From the NCBI GenBank assembly GCA_028736075.1, contig CP117875.1, positions 2,046,001 to 2,110,000 on the forward strand: a DNA stretch of 64,000 nt, in the 5' to 3' direction. This DNA is from Chryseobacterium sp. KACC 21268 (GTDB taxonomy: Bacteria > Bacteroidota > Bacteroidia > Flavobacteriales > Weeksellaceae). Below the pieces are notes generated by a model. That model was given only the letters and a program-made list of their open reading frames with translations. It was not told the DNA's origin and did no database searches. The position numbers and the translations under genes were made by a program. Below, piece after piece: positions 56,588-64,000 of this stretch (the first letter of the stretch is position 1; every line of letters begins with the position of its first letter).

Positions 56588-57004
56588 ATGGCAAAAAACA
56601 AAACCACCGAAAACAACCTTTCCGTAGATGATTACATCAATAATATCACCGATGAAAAACGCCAAAATGATGTCAGAGAATTGGTCAAAATTTTCGAGGC
56701 AACATCAGGATTTCCACCTAAAATGTGGGGCGAGGCCATCATAGGATTTGGAAGCTATCATTACAAATATGAAAGCGGTCACGAGGGCGACGCACCTTTG
56801 GCCGGACTTTCCAATCGTGTTGCTCAGATCTCGCTGTACGTTTATCAGGACATAGATGACAAAGAAAATCTATTTTCAAAATTGGGAAAAGTCAAAACCG
56901 CAAAAGCTTGCATCTACATCAAGAAACTGGAAGATATCAACATCGATGTTTTGAAAAAGATCATCACCAATTCAATCAAAACCATTCAAAAGATCTACGG
57001 CTAA
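56588..57004 (+). CDS. DUF1801-domain protein
   Basis: A 138-residue protein of the YdhG/YjbR-like DUF1801 family, recognised by VDDYINNITDEKRQNDVRELVKIFE, MWGEAIIGFGSYHYKYESG and the C-terminal KTAKACIYIKKLEDINIDVLKKII. Function unknown. Its stop codon is immediately followed by the next ATG, so the two genes are co-translated. Confidence 0.85.
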   Translation: MAKNKTTENNLSVDDYINNITDEKRQNDVRELVKIFEATSGFPPKMWGEAIIGFGSYHYKYESGHEGDAPLAGLSNRVAQISLYVYQDIDDKENLFSKLGKVKTAKACIYIKKLEDINIDVLKKIITNSIKTIQKIYG

Positions 57005-58189
57005 ATGGATTTTACAAACTTGCTTGCTACGGAAGTTCAAACCTTCATCAATCAAAATATTGACAGTGACATCAACAGATTATTATTAAAAAAATCACCG
57101 TTTCCAAATGTGACGATTCAGGAGATCGTTCAACAGATCAAGGGCAGAAAAGTGGCGCAGAGAAAGTTTCCATTCTTATTGAATGAGAACATTATTTTTC
57201 CGCCCAATCTCAATTTGGAACAATCTTCATCGCAATCCACAGCAGAATATAAAGCTAAAGATCTAAAAGGAAAATCATTCCTCGACTTGACCTCTGGTTT
57301 CGGGATTGACGCTTTTTTTCTATCTCAAAATTTCGAAGAAGTCACTTTGGTGGAGCAAAATCCAGAATTAATAAAAATCGTAGAACATAATTGGAAAACT
57401 TTAAAAAGAAAAGCAAATTTCATCAATCAAAATCTTGAAGAATTTCTTGAAAATCTTGGACAAGCTTCGAATGACGATTTTAGCAATTTTGACGTCGTTT
57501 ATTTGGATCCTGCGCGAAGAGATCAGAATAACAAAAAGAAATTTCTGCTGGAAGATCTTTCGCCAAATTTTTTAGAAATTGAAGAACAACTTAATTCAAT
57601 TTCAAACAGGATAATTGTGAAATTTTCGCCGTTGATCGATATTTCATATTTGGTTTCGGAACTTCAAAACATCAATGAGATTAAAATCATCGCCGTTAGA
57701 AATGAAGTCAAGGAATTGGTGTTAATTATTGATAATAAGCTATGTACTGCCAACCGACAACCAACAACTATAAGCTGTGTCAACTTGGAATCTGATGAGC
57801 CAGAATTTTCTTTTTACATTAATGAAGAGAAATCTGCAACTTCAGAATTCTCAGAAACTCTGAAATTTATTTATATTCCAAACAATTCAATCCTAAAAGC
57901 AGGCGCATTCAATATTATTTCAGAAAAATTTGGATTGAAGAAACTGCACCCAAATACGCATTTCTACACTTCGGAACATAAAATAGAAAACTTTCCCGGA
58001 AGGATTTTGGAAGTTGAAAAGATCGATGGAAAGGATTTAAAAAAGAATGACCAGTTCAATATCATTTCCAAGAATTATCCTTTGAAACCTGACGAAATCA
58101 AGAAAAAATACAAGCTGAAAGATGGCGGAAACCGTTATCTGATATTCACGCAGAGCATCAACGGAAAAGAGATTCTGAGAAGCGTTTGA
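57005..58189 (+). CDS. Class I SAM-dependent methyltransferase with THUMP-like C-terminus
   Basis: A 394-residue protein. The Rossmann SAM-binding motif I is FLDLTSGFGIDAFFLSQNF (about residues 97-115) with VTLVEQNPELI as motif II and DVVYLDPARRDQ as the catalytic-like DPAR motif IV. The C-terminal half (about 280-394) has the THUMP-like pattern with KAGAFNIISEKFGLKKLHPNTH and NYPLKPDEIKKKYKLKDGG. An RNA substrate is likely by family but not proven. Confidence 0.8.
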   Translation: MDFTNLLATEVQTFINQNIDSDINRLLLKKSPFPNVTIQEIVQQIKGRKVAQRKFPFLLNENIIFPPNLNLEQSSSQSTAEYKAKDLKGKSFLDLTSGFGIDAFFLSQNFEEVTLVEQNPELIKIVEHNWKTLKRKANFINQNLEEFLENLGQASNDDFSNFDVVYLDPARRDQNNKKKFLLEDLSPNFLEIEEQLNSISNRIIVKFSPLIDISYLVSELQNINEIKIIAVRNEVKELVLIIDNKLCTANRQPTTISCVNLESDEPEFSFYINEEKSATSEFSETLKFIYIPNNSILKAGAFNIISEKFGLKKLHPNTHFYTSEHKIENFPGRILEVEKIDGKDLKKNDQFNIISKNYPLKPDEIKKKYKLKDGGNRYLIFTQSINGKEILRSV

Positions 58190-58288
58190 TTTAATGTATT
58201 GATTAACAAAATTTTAAATAGATGTTAATTAATGTAGCTTATTTTTAAAAATAATTAAATGAGCGTTCATCTTACCATAAAAATTCAC

Positions 58289-58296
58289 TACATTTG
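58289..58296 (+). promoter_or_regulatory. Putative -7 promoter element of typA
   Basis: TACATTTG fits TAnnTTTG and lies 18 bases before the ATG, giving a very short leader. Confidence 0.5.
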
Positions 58297-58314
58297 CACG
58301 CGTAAAAAATAGAT

Positions 58315-60120
58315 ATGCAAAATATTAGAAATATAGCGATTATCGCACACGTTGACCACGGAAAAACAACTTTGGTTGACAAAATTATCCACGCCACAAA
58401 CATCTTCCGTGAAAATCAGGAGAGTGGTGATTTGATTATGGATAACAACGATCTTGAGAGAGAAAGAGGAATTACGATTTTATCAAAAAACATCTCTGTA
58501 ACTTATAAAGACGTTAAAATCAACGTTATCGATACACCTGGTCACGCCGATTTTGGTGGTGAGGTAGAGAGAGTATTGAAAATGGCTGATGGTGTTGTTT
58601 TGTTGGTAGATGCCTTCGAAGGACCAATGCCACAGACAAGATTCGTACTTCAGAAAGCTTTGGAACTTGGATTGAGACCTCTAGTGGTTATCAATAAAGT
58701 AGATAAGCCAAACTGTCGTCCGGACGAAGTTCACGATCAAGTTTTTGACCTTTTCTTCAACTTGGATGCAACTGAGGAGCAATTGGATTTCCCAACGTTC
58801 TACGGTTCATCTAAACAAGGTTGGTTCAACACTTCATTGGAACAAACTGACAACATTTTCCCACTATTGGACGGGATCTTAGAATACGTTCCAGAGCCGA
58901 AAGTAGAAGAAGGTAACCTTCAGATGCAAATCGTTTCCCTTGACTATTCTTCTTTCTTAGGAAGAATCGCAATCGGAAAAGTGATTAGAGGTGAGATCAA
59001 AGAAGCTCAATGGATTGGATTGGCGCAAGCTGACGGAAAAATATTGAAAGGAAAAGTAAAAGAACTTTATATTTTCGAAGGTCTTGGAAAGAAAAAAGTA
59101 GCGGAAGTGAAAGCTGGAGATATCTGTGCTGTTGTAGGTTTCGATGCTTTCCAAATTGGAGATTCTTTCGTAGATCTAGAAAATCCAGAACCATTGCCAA
59201 GAACTTCTATTGATGAGCCAACGTTGAATATGACGTTCTCTATCAATAATTCACCGTTCTTCGGAAAAGATGGTAAATATGTAACTTCTAATCACCTGAA
59301 AGAAAGATTGACCAAAGAACTAGAGAAAAACTTGGCATTGAGAGTTCAACAGACTGATGATGCGAACACTTTCCTAGTTTTCGGTAGAGGTATTCTTCAC
59401 TTGTCAGTTTTGATTGAAACGATGAGAAGAGAAGGTTACGAAATGACAATTGGTCAGCCACAGGTTATCTTGAGAGAGATCGACGGAGAAAAATGTGAGC
59501 CTTACGAATCTTTGGTTGTTGATGTTCCAGAAGAATTTGCTTCTAGAGTTATCGATTTGGCAACTCAGAGAAAAGGAGATCTTCACATTATGGAAACAAA
59601 AGGTGAGATGCAACATATGGAATTCGAGATCCCTTCTAGAGGTTTGATCGGATTGCGTTCTCAGATGTTGACTGCTACTGCTGGTGAAGCTATTATGGCA
59701 CACCGTTTCACAGAATACAAACCTTTCAAAGGGGCGATTCCTGGAAGAAGTAATGGTGTATTAATCAGCAAAACTCAAGGTCCAGCGACTGAATATTCTA
59801 TCGCGAAACTACAAGATAGAGGTAAGTTCTATGTTGATCCGGGAGAGGAGATCTACGCAGGAATGGTGATCGGTGAGCAAAACAAGCCAGGTGACTTGGT
59901 TGTAAACATCGTGGAAGCTAAACAGTTGAACAATATGAGAGCTTCTGGTAAAGATAAAGATACAGGTGTAGCACCAAAAATCTTGTTCTCTCTAGAAGAA
60001 TGTATGGAATATATCCAAGCTGATGAAGCGATCGAGGTGACTCCTAACTTCATCCGTATGAGAAAGAAGATCCTTTCTGAAGAAGAAAGAAAAAGAGTGG
60101 AAAGAGGCGCTAAGTCTTAA
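58315..60120 (+). CDS. typA: Translational GTPase TypA/BipA
   Basis: A 601-residue ribosome-binding GTPase. G1 [13 protein letters not shown]2 [10 protein letters not shown]3 [10 protein letters not shown] and G4 NKVDKP are intact, followed by EF-G-like domains and the BipA-specific C-terminus ([39 protein letters not shown]). It assists 50S assembly and growth under stress. Confidence 0.97.
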   Translation: MQNIRNIAIIAHVDHGKTTLVDKIIHATNIFRENQESGDLIMDNNDLERERGITILSKNISVTYKDVKINVIDTPGHADFGGEVERVLKMADGVVLLVDAFEGPMPQTRFVLQKALELGLRPLVVINKVDKPNCRPDEVHDQVFDLFFNLDATEEQLDFPTFYGSSKQGWFNTSLEQTDNIFPLLDGILEYVPEPKVEEGNLQMQIVSLDYSSFLGRIAIGKVIRGEIKEAQWIGLAQADGKILKGKVKELYIFEGLGKKKVAEVKAGDICAVVGFDAFQIGDSFVDLENPEPLPRTSIDEPTLNMTFSINNSPFFGKDGKYVTSNHLKERLTKELEKNLALRVQQTDDANTFLVFGRGILHLSVLIETMRREGYEMTIGQPQVILREIDGEKCEPYESLVVDVPEEFASRVIDLATQRKGDLHIMETKGEMQHMEFEIPSRGLIGLRSQMLTATAGEAIMAHRFTEYKPFKGAIPGRSNGVLISKTQGPATEYSIAKLQDRGKFYVDPGEEIYAGMVIGEQNKPGDLVVNIVEAKQLNNMRASGKDKDTGVAPKILFSLEECMEYIQADEAIEVTPNFIRMRKKILSEEERKRVERGAKS

Positions 60121-60140
60121 TCTAATCTTAATTAATATTT

Positions 60141-60167
60141 AAAGTCCTCAGAAATGGGGACTTTTTT
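60141..60167 (+). terminator. Terminator of typA
   Basis: AAAGTCC/GGACTTT stem followed by T6; it also rules out the longer start of the next ORF at 60154. Confidence 0.75.
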
Positions 60168-60213
60168 ATTATATTCGATCTTCAAAATTCAAAATCATAT
60201 TAGATTTCATTTT

Positions 60214-61791
60214 ATGAATCATAAACGCCAGTTCCATTTTTTTTGGTTGATACTAATTTCTGTTTTAATCTACAATTGCTCACCACAAAAGAAGCAAGTT
60301 AGCAAGATCAAAACGCCACCTTCAAAACCTGTGATCAAGTCAGTTCCGGCCAACGTAAAAGTTGAAGATAATTATCGTGTGGATCTGCCTGCGATCAACA
60401 GAGAATTTCGTGGCGCTTGGATTGCGTCGGTTGCGAATATCAATTGGCCGTCCAGAACGAATCTCACATCAGAACAACAGAGATCGGAAGCGATTGAAAT
60501 GTTGAATATGCTTCAAAATAATAATTTCAATGCGGTGATCTTGCAAGTGCGTCCTTCCGGAGATGCTTTGTACAAAAGTTCTCACGAGCCTTGGTCTTAC
60601 TTTATGACAGGCGAAATTGGCAGAGAACCTTATCCTTATTATGACCCTTTGGAATTTTGGGTAGAAGAAGCGCACAAACGCGGAATCGAATTGCACGTTT
60701 GGCTAAATCCTTACAGAGCGCATCATTCCAACGGTGGAAAAGTTACCTCCCAATCTTTGGCCAACAAATTTTCGGACGTCACTTACAGATTGAGAAATGG
60801 AATGTATTGGTTCGATCCGGCAAGTCCGGTTATCCAAGATCACGTCTCTAAAGTTGTTAATGAATTGGTGAAAAAGTACGACATCGACGCTGTTCACTTC
60901 GATGATTATTTTTATCCTTACGCGACTTACAACGGTGGTGCGGATTTTCCCGATTCTAAAACCTGGAATGCGTACAGAAATTCTGGAGGAAATCTTACGA
61001 GAGCAGATTGGAGAAGAGATAACGTGAATCGTTTCGTGGAAAGGATTTATAAAGAGATCAAAAACGAAAAGAATTATGTGAAATTCGGGATCAGTCCGTT
61101 TGGCATCTGGAAACCGGATTATCCAACGGGAATCAAAGGTTCTTCGCAGTACGATGAACTCTATGCCGATGCAAAACTATGGCTCAACAAAGGTTGGGTG
61201 GATTATTTCGCACCGCAGTTGTATTGGCCGGTCAATTCCACAGGACAGAGTTTCCCGAGATTACTGGAATGGTGGAAAACGGAAAATAATTTTAATAGAC
61301 ATCTCTGGCCAGGACTCAACACCGTAGAAATTAAAGTTTCTGATAAACCTTCTGAGATTGTCAATCAAATCGAGTTGAGCAGACACATCTTGAAAGATGA
61401 CACTGGCGAGATTCATTGGAGTATTGCGGGTTTGACCAAAAGTTACAGTATGCAAAATTCTTTGAAGACAAGAGTTTATCAGGATAAAGTTCTGATTCCG
61501 AGAAGTCCGTGGTTGAAGACTGACAAGGAACTTTCGCAACCAAAATTAAACTTGAAAAATAATGGAGGCAACATCTCCGCAAATTGGAATTCATCCAATG
61601 GTGAAAAGGCTTTCCAATGGGTTCTGTTCACAAAATATGGCAACGAATGGCGAACTCAGATCCTAAATGCTGATATTCAAAATATGGAGATTATAAAGTT
61701 TTATAATGGAAAGAATCTTAACACAGTTGCCATCAAAGCCATTGACAGATTAGGAAACGAAAGCGATTATAAAGCAGAGAAAGTGAAATAG
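60214..61791 (+). CDS. Lipoprotein glycoside hydrolase-like protein (GHL10 / DUF187)
   Basis: A 525-residue protein with a lipoprotein signal (lipobox LIYNC, Cys22). The domain of family GHL10 spans residues ~55-400: REFRGAWIASVANINWPS at the start, AVILQVRPSGDALYKSS, ELHVWLNPYRAH, and acidic catalytic-type residues in VHFDDYFYPY. A C-terminal fibronectin-like stretch (about 435-525, ISANWNSSNGEKAFQWVLF) follows. It probably cleaves or binds an envelope glycan such as peptidoglycan; the substrate is not proven. Confidence 0.85.
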   Translation: MNHKRQFHFFWLILISVLIYNCSPQKKQVSKIKTPPSKPVIKSVPANVKVEDNYRVDLPAINREFRGAWIASVANINWPSRTNLTSEQQRSEAIEMLNMLQNNNFNAVILQVRPSGDALYKSSHEPWSYFMTGEIGREPYPYYDPLEFWVEEAHKRGIELHVWLNPYRAHHSNGGKVTSQSLANKFSDVTYRLRNGMYWFDPASPVIQDHVSKVVNELVKKYDIDAVHFDDYFYPYATYNGGADFPDSKTWNAYRNSGGNLTRADWRRDNVNRFVERIYKEIKNEKNYVKFGISPFGIWKPDYPTGIKGSSQYDELYADAKLWLNKGWVDYFAPQLYWPVNSTGQSFPRLLEWWKTENNFNRHLWPGLNTVEIKVSDKPSEIVNQIELSRHILKDDTGEIHWSIAGLTKSYSMQNSLKTRVYQDKVLIPRSPWLKTDKELSQPKLNLKNNGGNISANWNSSNGEKAFQWVLFTKYGNEWRTQILNADIQNMEIIKFYNGKNLNTVAIKAIDRLGNESDYKAEKVK

Positions 61792-61811
61792 GAAAACTAC
61801 AATTTCAATAT

Positions 61812-61889
61812 TCTCGCAGATCAGGCAGATCAAGCAGATTTTATTCAAAACAAATCTGCAAAATTAGCTTGATCTGCGAGATTTTTTTT
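61812..61889. repeat. Dispersed repeat family C, copy 2
   Basis: CTCGCAGATC and GATCTGCGAG form a perfect 10-bp inverted repeat with further internal GCAGAT copies, followed by T8; it probably also terminates the preceding gene. Confidence 0.78.
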
Positions 61890-61964
61890 AGCTAAGTTTT
61901 TAAAATATTTTAAAAATCTTTTAAAAATCTTTGCAACATTAATTTTAAAGAAACATTATCATTA

Positions 61965-61972
61965 AATTTGAT
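61965..61972 (+). promoter_or_regulatory. Putative -7 promoter element of purU
   Basis: TAAATTTG fits TAnnTTTG, only 12 bases before the ATG, so the transcript would be nearly leaderless. Confidence 0.35.
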
Positions 61973-61984
61973 GAAAACTAATCG

Positions 61985-62815
61985 ATGAATTTCACTTTCA
62001 AAATTACCTGCACCGACGAAAAAGGCTTGGTTTACAGAATTTCCGAGGTCCTTCTCGAAAACGGTCTCAACATCATCAAAAATGATGAATTCGTGGACAG
62101 CGAAAAGTCTCTATTCTTTATGAGAACCGAAGTTGCAGGAATTGCCGATCCTAATAAAGTGATTGCCCAACTCAAGGATCAAATCGGAAATTGTGAAATA
62201 GAACTGAGTAGCAACAAACCAAAAGACGTCGTGGTTTTTGTAACAAGAGAACATCATTGTTTGTCAGATTTGTTGATCAGGAATCAATTTAAAGACCTTA
62301 ATTTTAATATTCTCGCAGTCATTGGGAATTATGAAAATCTACGAGAATTGACAGAGAAATTTCAGATTCCATTTCATTATATTTCGACTGAGAATATCAC
62401 AAGAGACGAACACGAAAACCTGATCTAAGAAACGCTACAGAATTATAATTTTGATTATTTGGTTTTGGCAAAGTTTATGAGAATTCTGTCTTCAGATTTT
62501 GTGGCGAATTTCAAAGGTAAGATCATCAATATCCACCATTCATTTTTACCGGCTTTTATTGGCGCCAATCCTTACAAACAGGCTTTTGAAAGAGGCGTGA
62601 AGATCATCGGAGCTACAGCACATTTTGTGACAAACGATTTGGATGAAGGTCCAATTATTTACCAAGATATAATCAAAGTAACGCATTCCAAAACAGCAAA
62701 AGATCTGGCTAAATTAGGAAGAGATGTTGAAAAGAATGTTTTGGCTAATGCTTTGAAATTGGTCTTTGAAGACAAGGTTTTTATCGATGGAAATAAGACG
62801 ATTATTTTTGAGTAA
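61985..62815 (+). pseudogene. purU: Formyltetrahydrofolate deformylase broken by one in-frame TAA
   Basis: The reading frame is continuous over 277 codons, the normal PurU length, except for TAA at 62426-62428 (codon 148). The first part is the ACT domain (FKITCTDEKGLVYRISEVLLENGLNI) and the start of the formyl-transferase domain; the second part holds the active-site motifs [16 protein letters not shown] and [16 protein letters not shown]. No other stop or shift is present. The normal enzyme frees formate from 10-formyl-THF for purine synthesis. A single base change (such as CAA or GAA to TAA) explains the break; a recent pseudogene, stop read-through or a sequencing error are all possible. 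Confidence 0.9.
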
Positions 62816-63320
62816 AAATTTTTTCTCGTTTAAGTTTTAGAGTGTATTCTATAACATTTTTATATGACAACGATTGAGTTTTTTCTAGAGAAACAATTTC
62901 AAATTTTTCGATTAATTTTTCTTGATTGTAAAGTTCTAAATATTCTTTTCTATTAATTTCAGTTAGTTTTAATTCAAAATAGTCTTTAATCTTAGTTACT
63001 GTATAAGTTGGTGGTTCTTTGCAATGGTCTCCATAAGTTCTGATGAATTTATTTTTTCGATAGAAAGTCCAGTTAACATCCTTACAATAATTATTTCTTT
63101 TACCGTTAGTAAAAACTATTGTATCTAATTTTGCAAAATCATCGTTGCTGTTGTCAGTTATCCAAGGATTCGAAACCGTTCTGATTGACCTTTTACTTTC
63201 CTGATTTATCGTCTTTTTGAAAACATTAAATAAATTTTTCTCTGTAATTTCAATTTTCTGCGCTGAAATAAAATTTACAATAAATGTAAGTAATATAATA
63301 ATTGTTTTTGTTGATGTCAT
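62802..63320 (-). CDS. Secreted hypothetical protein
   Basis: A 172-residue protein starting ATG 63320 with a signal peptide ([21 protein letters not shown]). The mature part is polar and basic, has two Cys residues 28 apart (YCKDVNW and DHCKEPP) and ends [10 protein letters not shown]. No family is recognised. The last 14 bases overlap the 3' end of purU in convergent orientation. It looks like a small periplasmic or exported protein. Confidence 0.55.
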   Translation of the reverse strand: MTSTKTIIILLTFIVNFISAQKIEITEKNLFNVFKKTINQESKRSIRTVSNPWITDNSNDDFAKLDTIVFTNGKRNNYCKDVNWTFYRKNKFIRTYGDHCKEPPTYTVTKIKDYFELKLTEINRKEYLELYNQEKLIEKFEIVSLEKTQSLSYKNVIEYTLKLKREKIFTQK

Positions 63321-63356
63321 TTGAAATATTTCCAATTAAGTAAACTTAAAAAAAAA

Positions 63357-64000
63357 TTACCTGATCCCCAACAACTGAAACAATTCCTCTTTCTTGTTCA
63401 GCGCAATCGAAATACTTTTTCCGTTCACAAGTTCCACCATATTTCCGTTGAGACTTCGGATGGCTTCCAGATTGATGATAAACGAACGCTGAACTCGGAA
63501 GAATTTTGGTAAAGTCAGAACTTCATCCATCGACTTCAAAGTTGCTAGAGTAGTGTATGTTTCATTTTGGATGACGATTTTCAAATAATCGCCTTGCGCT
63601 TCTACATAAAGGATTTCGTCTAAAAGAATCTTCGTGAGTTTTCCATCAGACTTAATGAAAATCCGATCAGAATTGACTTGATGAACCGTAGAGTTTTGTT
63701 TTAAACTGATATAATCTTTAGCTTTGTTCACAGCTTTCAGGAAACGGTCAAATCGAACAGGTTTTACCAAATAATCCGTCGCTCCAGTTTCAAATCCGTC
63801 CAAAGCAAAATCTCTGTGAGCCGTGACAAAGATAATAACAGGCGGATTTTCCAGACTTTTTACCAGATCCAAACCATTGATCTTCGGCATTTGAATATCA
63901 CTGAAAATTAGGTCAACATTATTATTCTCCAAAAACATCAGAGCTTTTACAGGATCTTCAAATGAATCCACAAGTTCCAGAAAATCAATTTCTTTCACGA
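63357..64000 (-). CDS. LytTR-family response regulator, 5' end cut by the window edge
   Basis: 214 codons are visible; the gene continues beyond the window, so the first ~35 residues of the receiver are missing. The receiver has the phospho-acceptor Asp in LIFSDIQMPKINGLDL and the switch residues in VTAHRDFALDGFETGATDYLVKPV. The C-terminal LytTR DNA-binding domain follows (KSDGKLTKILLDEILYVEAQGDYLKIV, FRVQRSFIINLEAI). It is the output half of a two-component system; a sensor kinase of the LytS type is expected just beyond the edge. Confidence 0.9.
   Translation of the reverse strand, partial: VKEIDFLELVDSFEDPVKALMFLENNNVDLIFSDIQMPKINGLDLVKSLENPPVIIFVTAHRDFALDGFETGATDYLVKPVRFDRFLKAVNKAKDYISLKQNSTVHQVNSDRIFIKSDGKLTKILLDEILYVEAQGDYLKIVIQNETYTTLATLKSMDEVLTLPKFFRVQRSFIINLEAIRSLNGNMVELVNGKSISIALNKKEELFQLLGIR

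Noticed and set aside
60154-60213. Longer start for the GHL10 lipoprotein
   Set aside because: It begins inside the typA terminator and would place the lipobox too far from the N-terminus.

Overview
The window reads as a chromosomal segment of a Flavobacteriia bacterium, most likely from the Chryseobacterium/Epilithonimonas group (family Weeksellaceae). This is inferred from low-GC DNA, start codons preceded by A-rich stretches instead of Shine-Dalgarno sites, several TAnnTTTG (-7) promoter elements, a DnaX without the zinc cysteines, a TamL-type lipoprotein, a fused DAHP synthase-chorismate mutase, a eukaryote/archaeal-like ProRS and S46 dipeptidyl-peptidase. No rRNA, tRNA, IS element or CRISPR array was seen.

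Layout. 1-5.4 kb: tail of a YtxH-like gene, a holin-like membrane protein and a small hypothetical; a SPOUT rRNA/tRNA methyltransferase whose 5' end overlaps a divergent tamL; an SRPBCC protein. 5.5-9.7 kb: sucA-sucB (2-oxoglutarate dehydrogenase E1 and E2). 9.7-12.3 kb: a hypothetical and dnaX, whose full-length tau frame is only reached through an A10 slippery run. 12.3-16.5 kb: a membrane-anchored AraC-type regulator and two paralogous secreted serine hydrolases with TPR tails. 16.5-18.3 kb: a 42-codon ORF with 17 Phe/Tyr/Trp codons, placed directly before the DAHP synthase/chorismate mutase gene, looks like an attenuation leader peptide. 18.3-26.4 kb: rsgA, a FadL-like porin and Gly-rich lipoprotein, proS, a DUF937-OmpA protein, and mntH with a DtxR/MntR-like operator over its promoter. 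26.5-35 kb: fsa-type transaldolase, TPR protein, gyrA, DUF4286 protein, UbiB-like kinase, MFS transporter. 35.2-37.5 kb: pnp with a leader hairpin.

37.5-48.4 kb is the most accessory-looking part: a 12-copy 21-bp minisatellite, a conserved-unknown coiled-coil protein, an AT-rich islet with a membrane protein and a lone PD-(D/E)XK protein, a divergent RtcB, and a + strand cluster of a 1331-residue SF1 helicase-nuclease, HopJ-family protein and WYL regulator (candidate defence or RNA/DNA-repair locus). 48.4-64 kb: DEAD-box helicase, MepB, DPP11-like S46 peptidase, thioesterase, the agmatine-to-putrescine pair aguB-aguA, a DHA2 exporter, DUF1801, a methyltransferase, typA, a lipoprotein glycoside hydrolase, a purU gene broken by one in-frame stop, a secreted hypothetical and the end of a LytTR response regulator.

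Dispersed non-coding repeats are prominent: a ~105-bp imperfect-palindrome element (five copies), a GTCAGTCTGAGG..CTCGAAGAC element, and a CTCGCAGAT..ATCTGCGAG element. All identifications are from reading motifs; no database search was possible.
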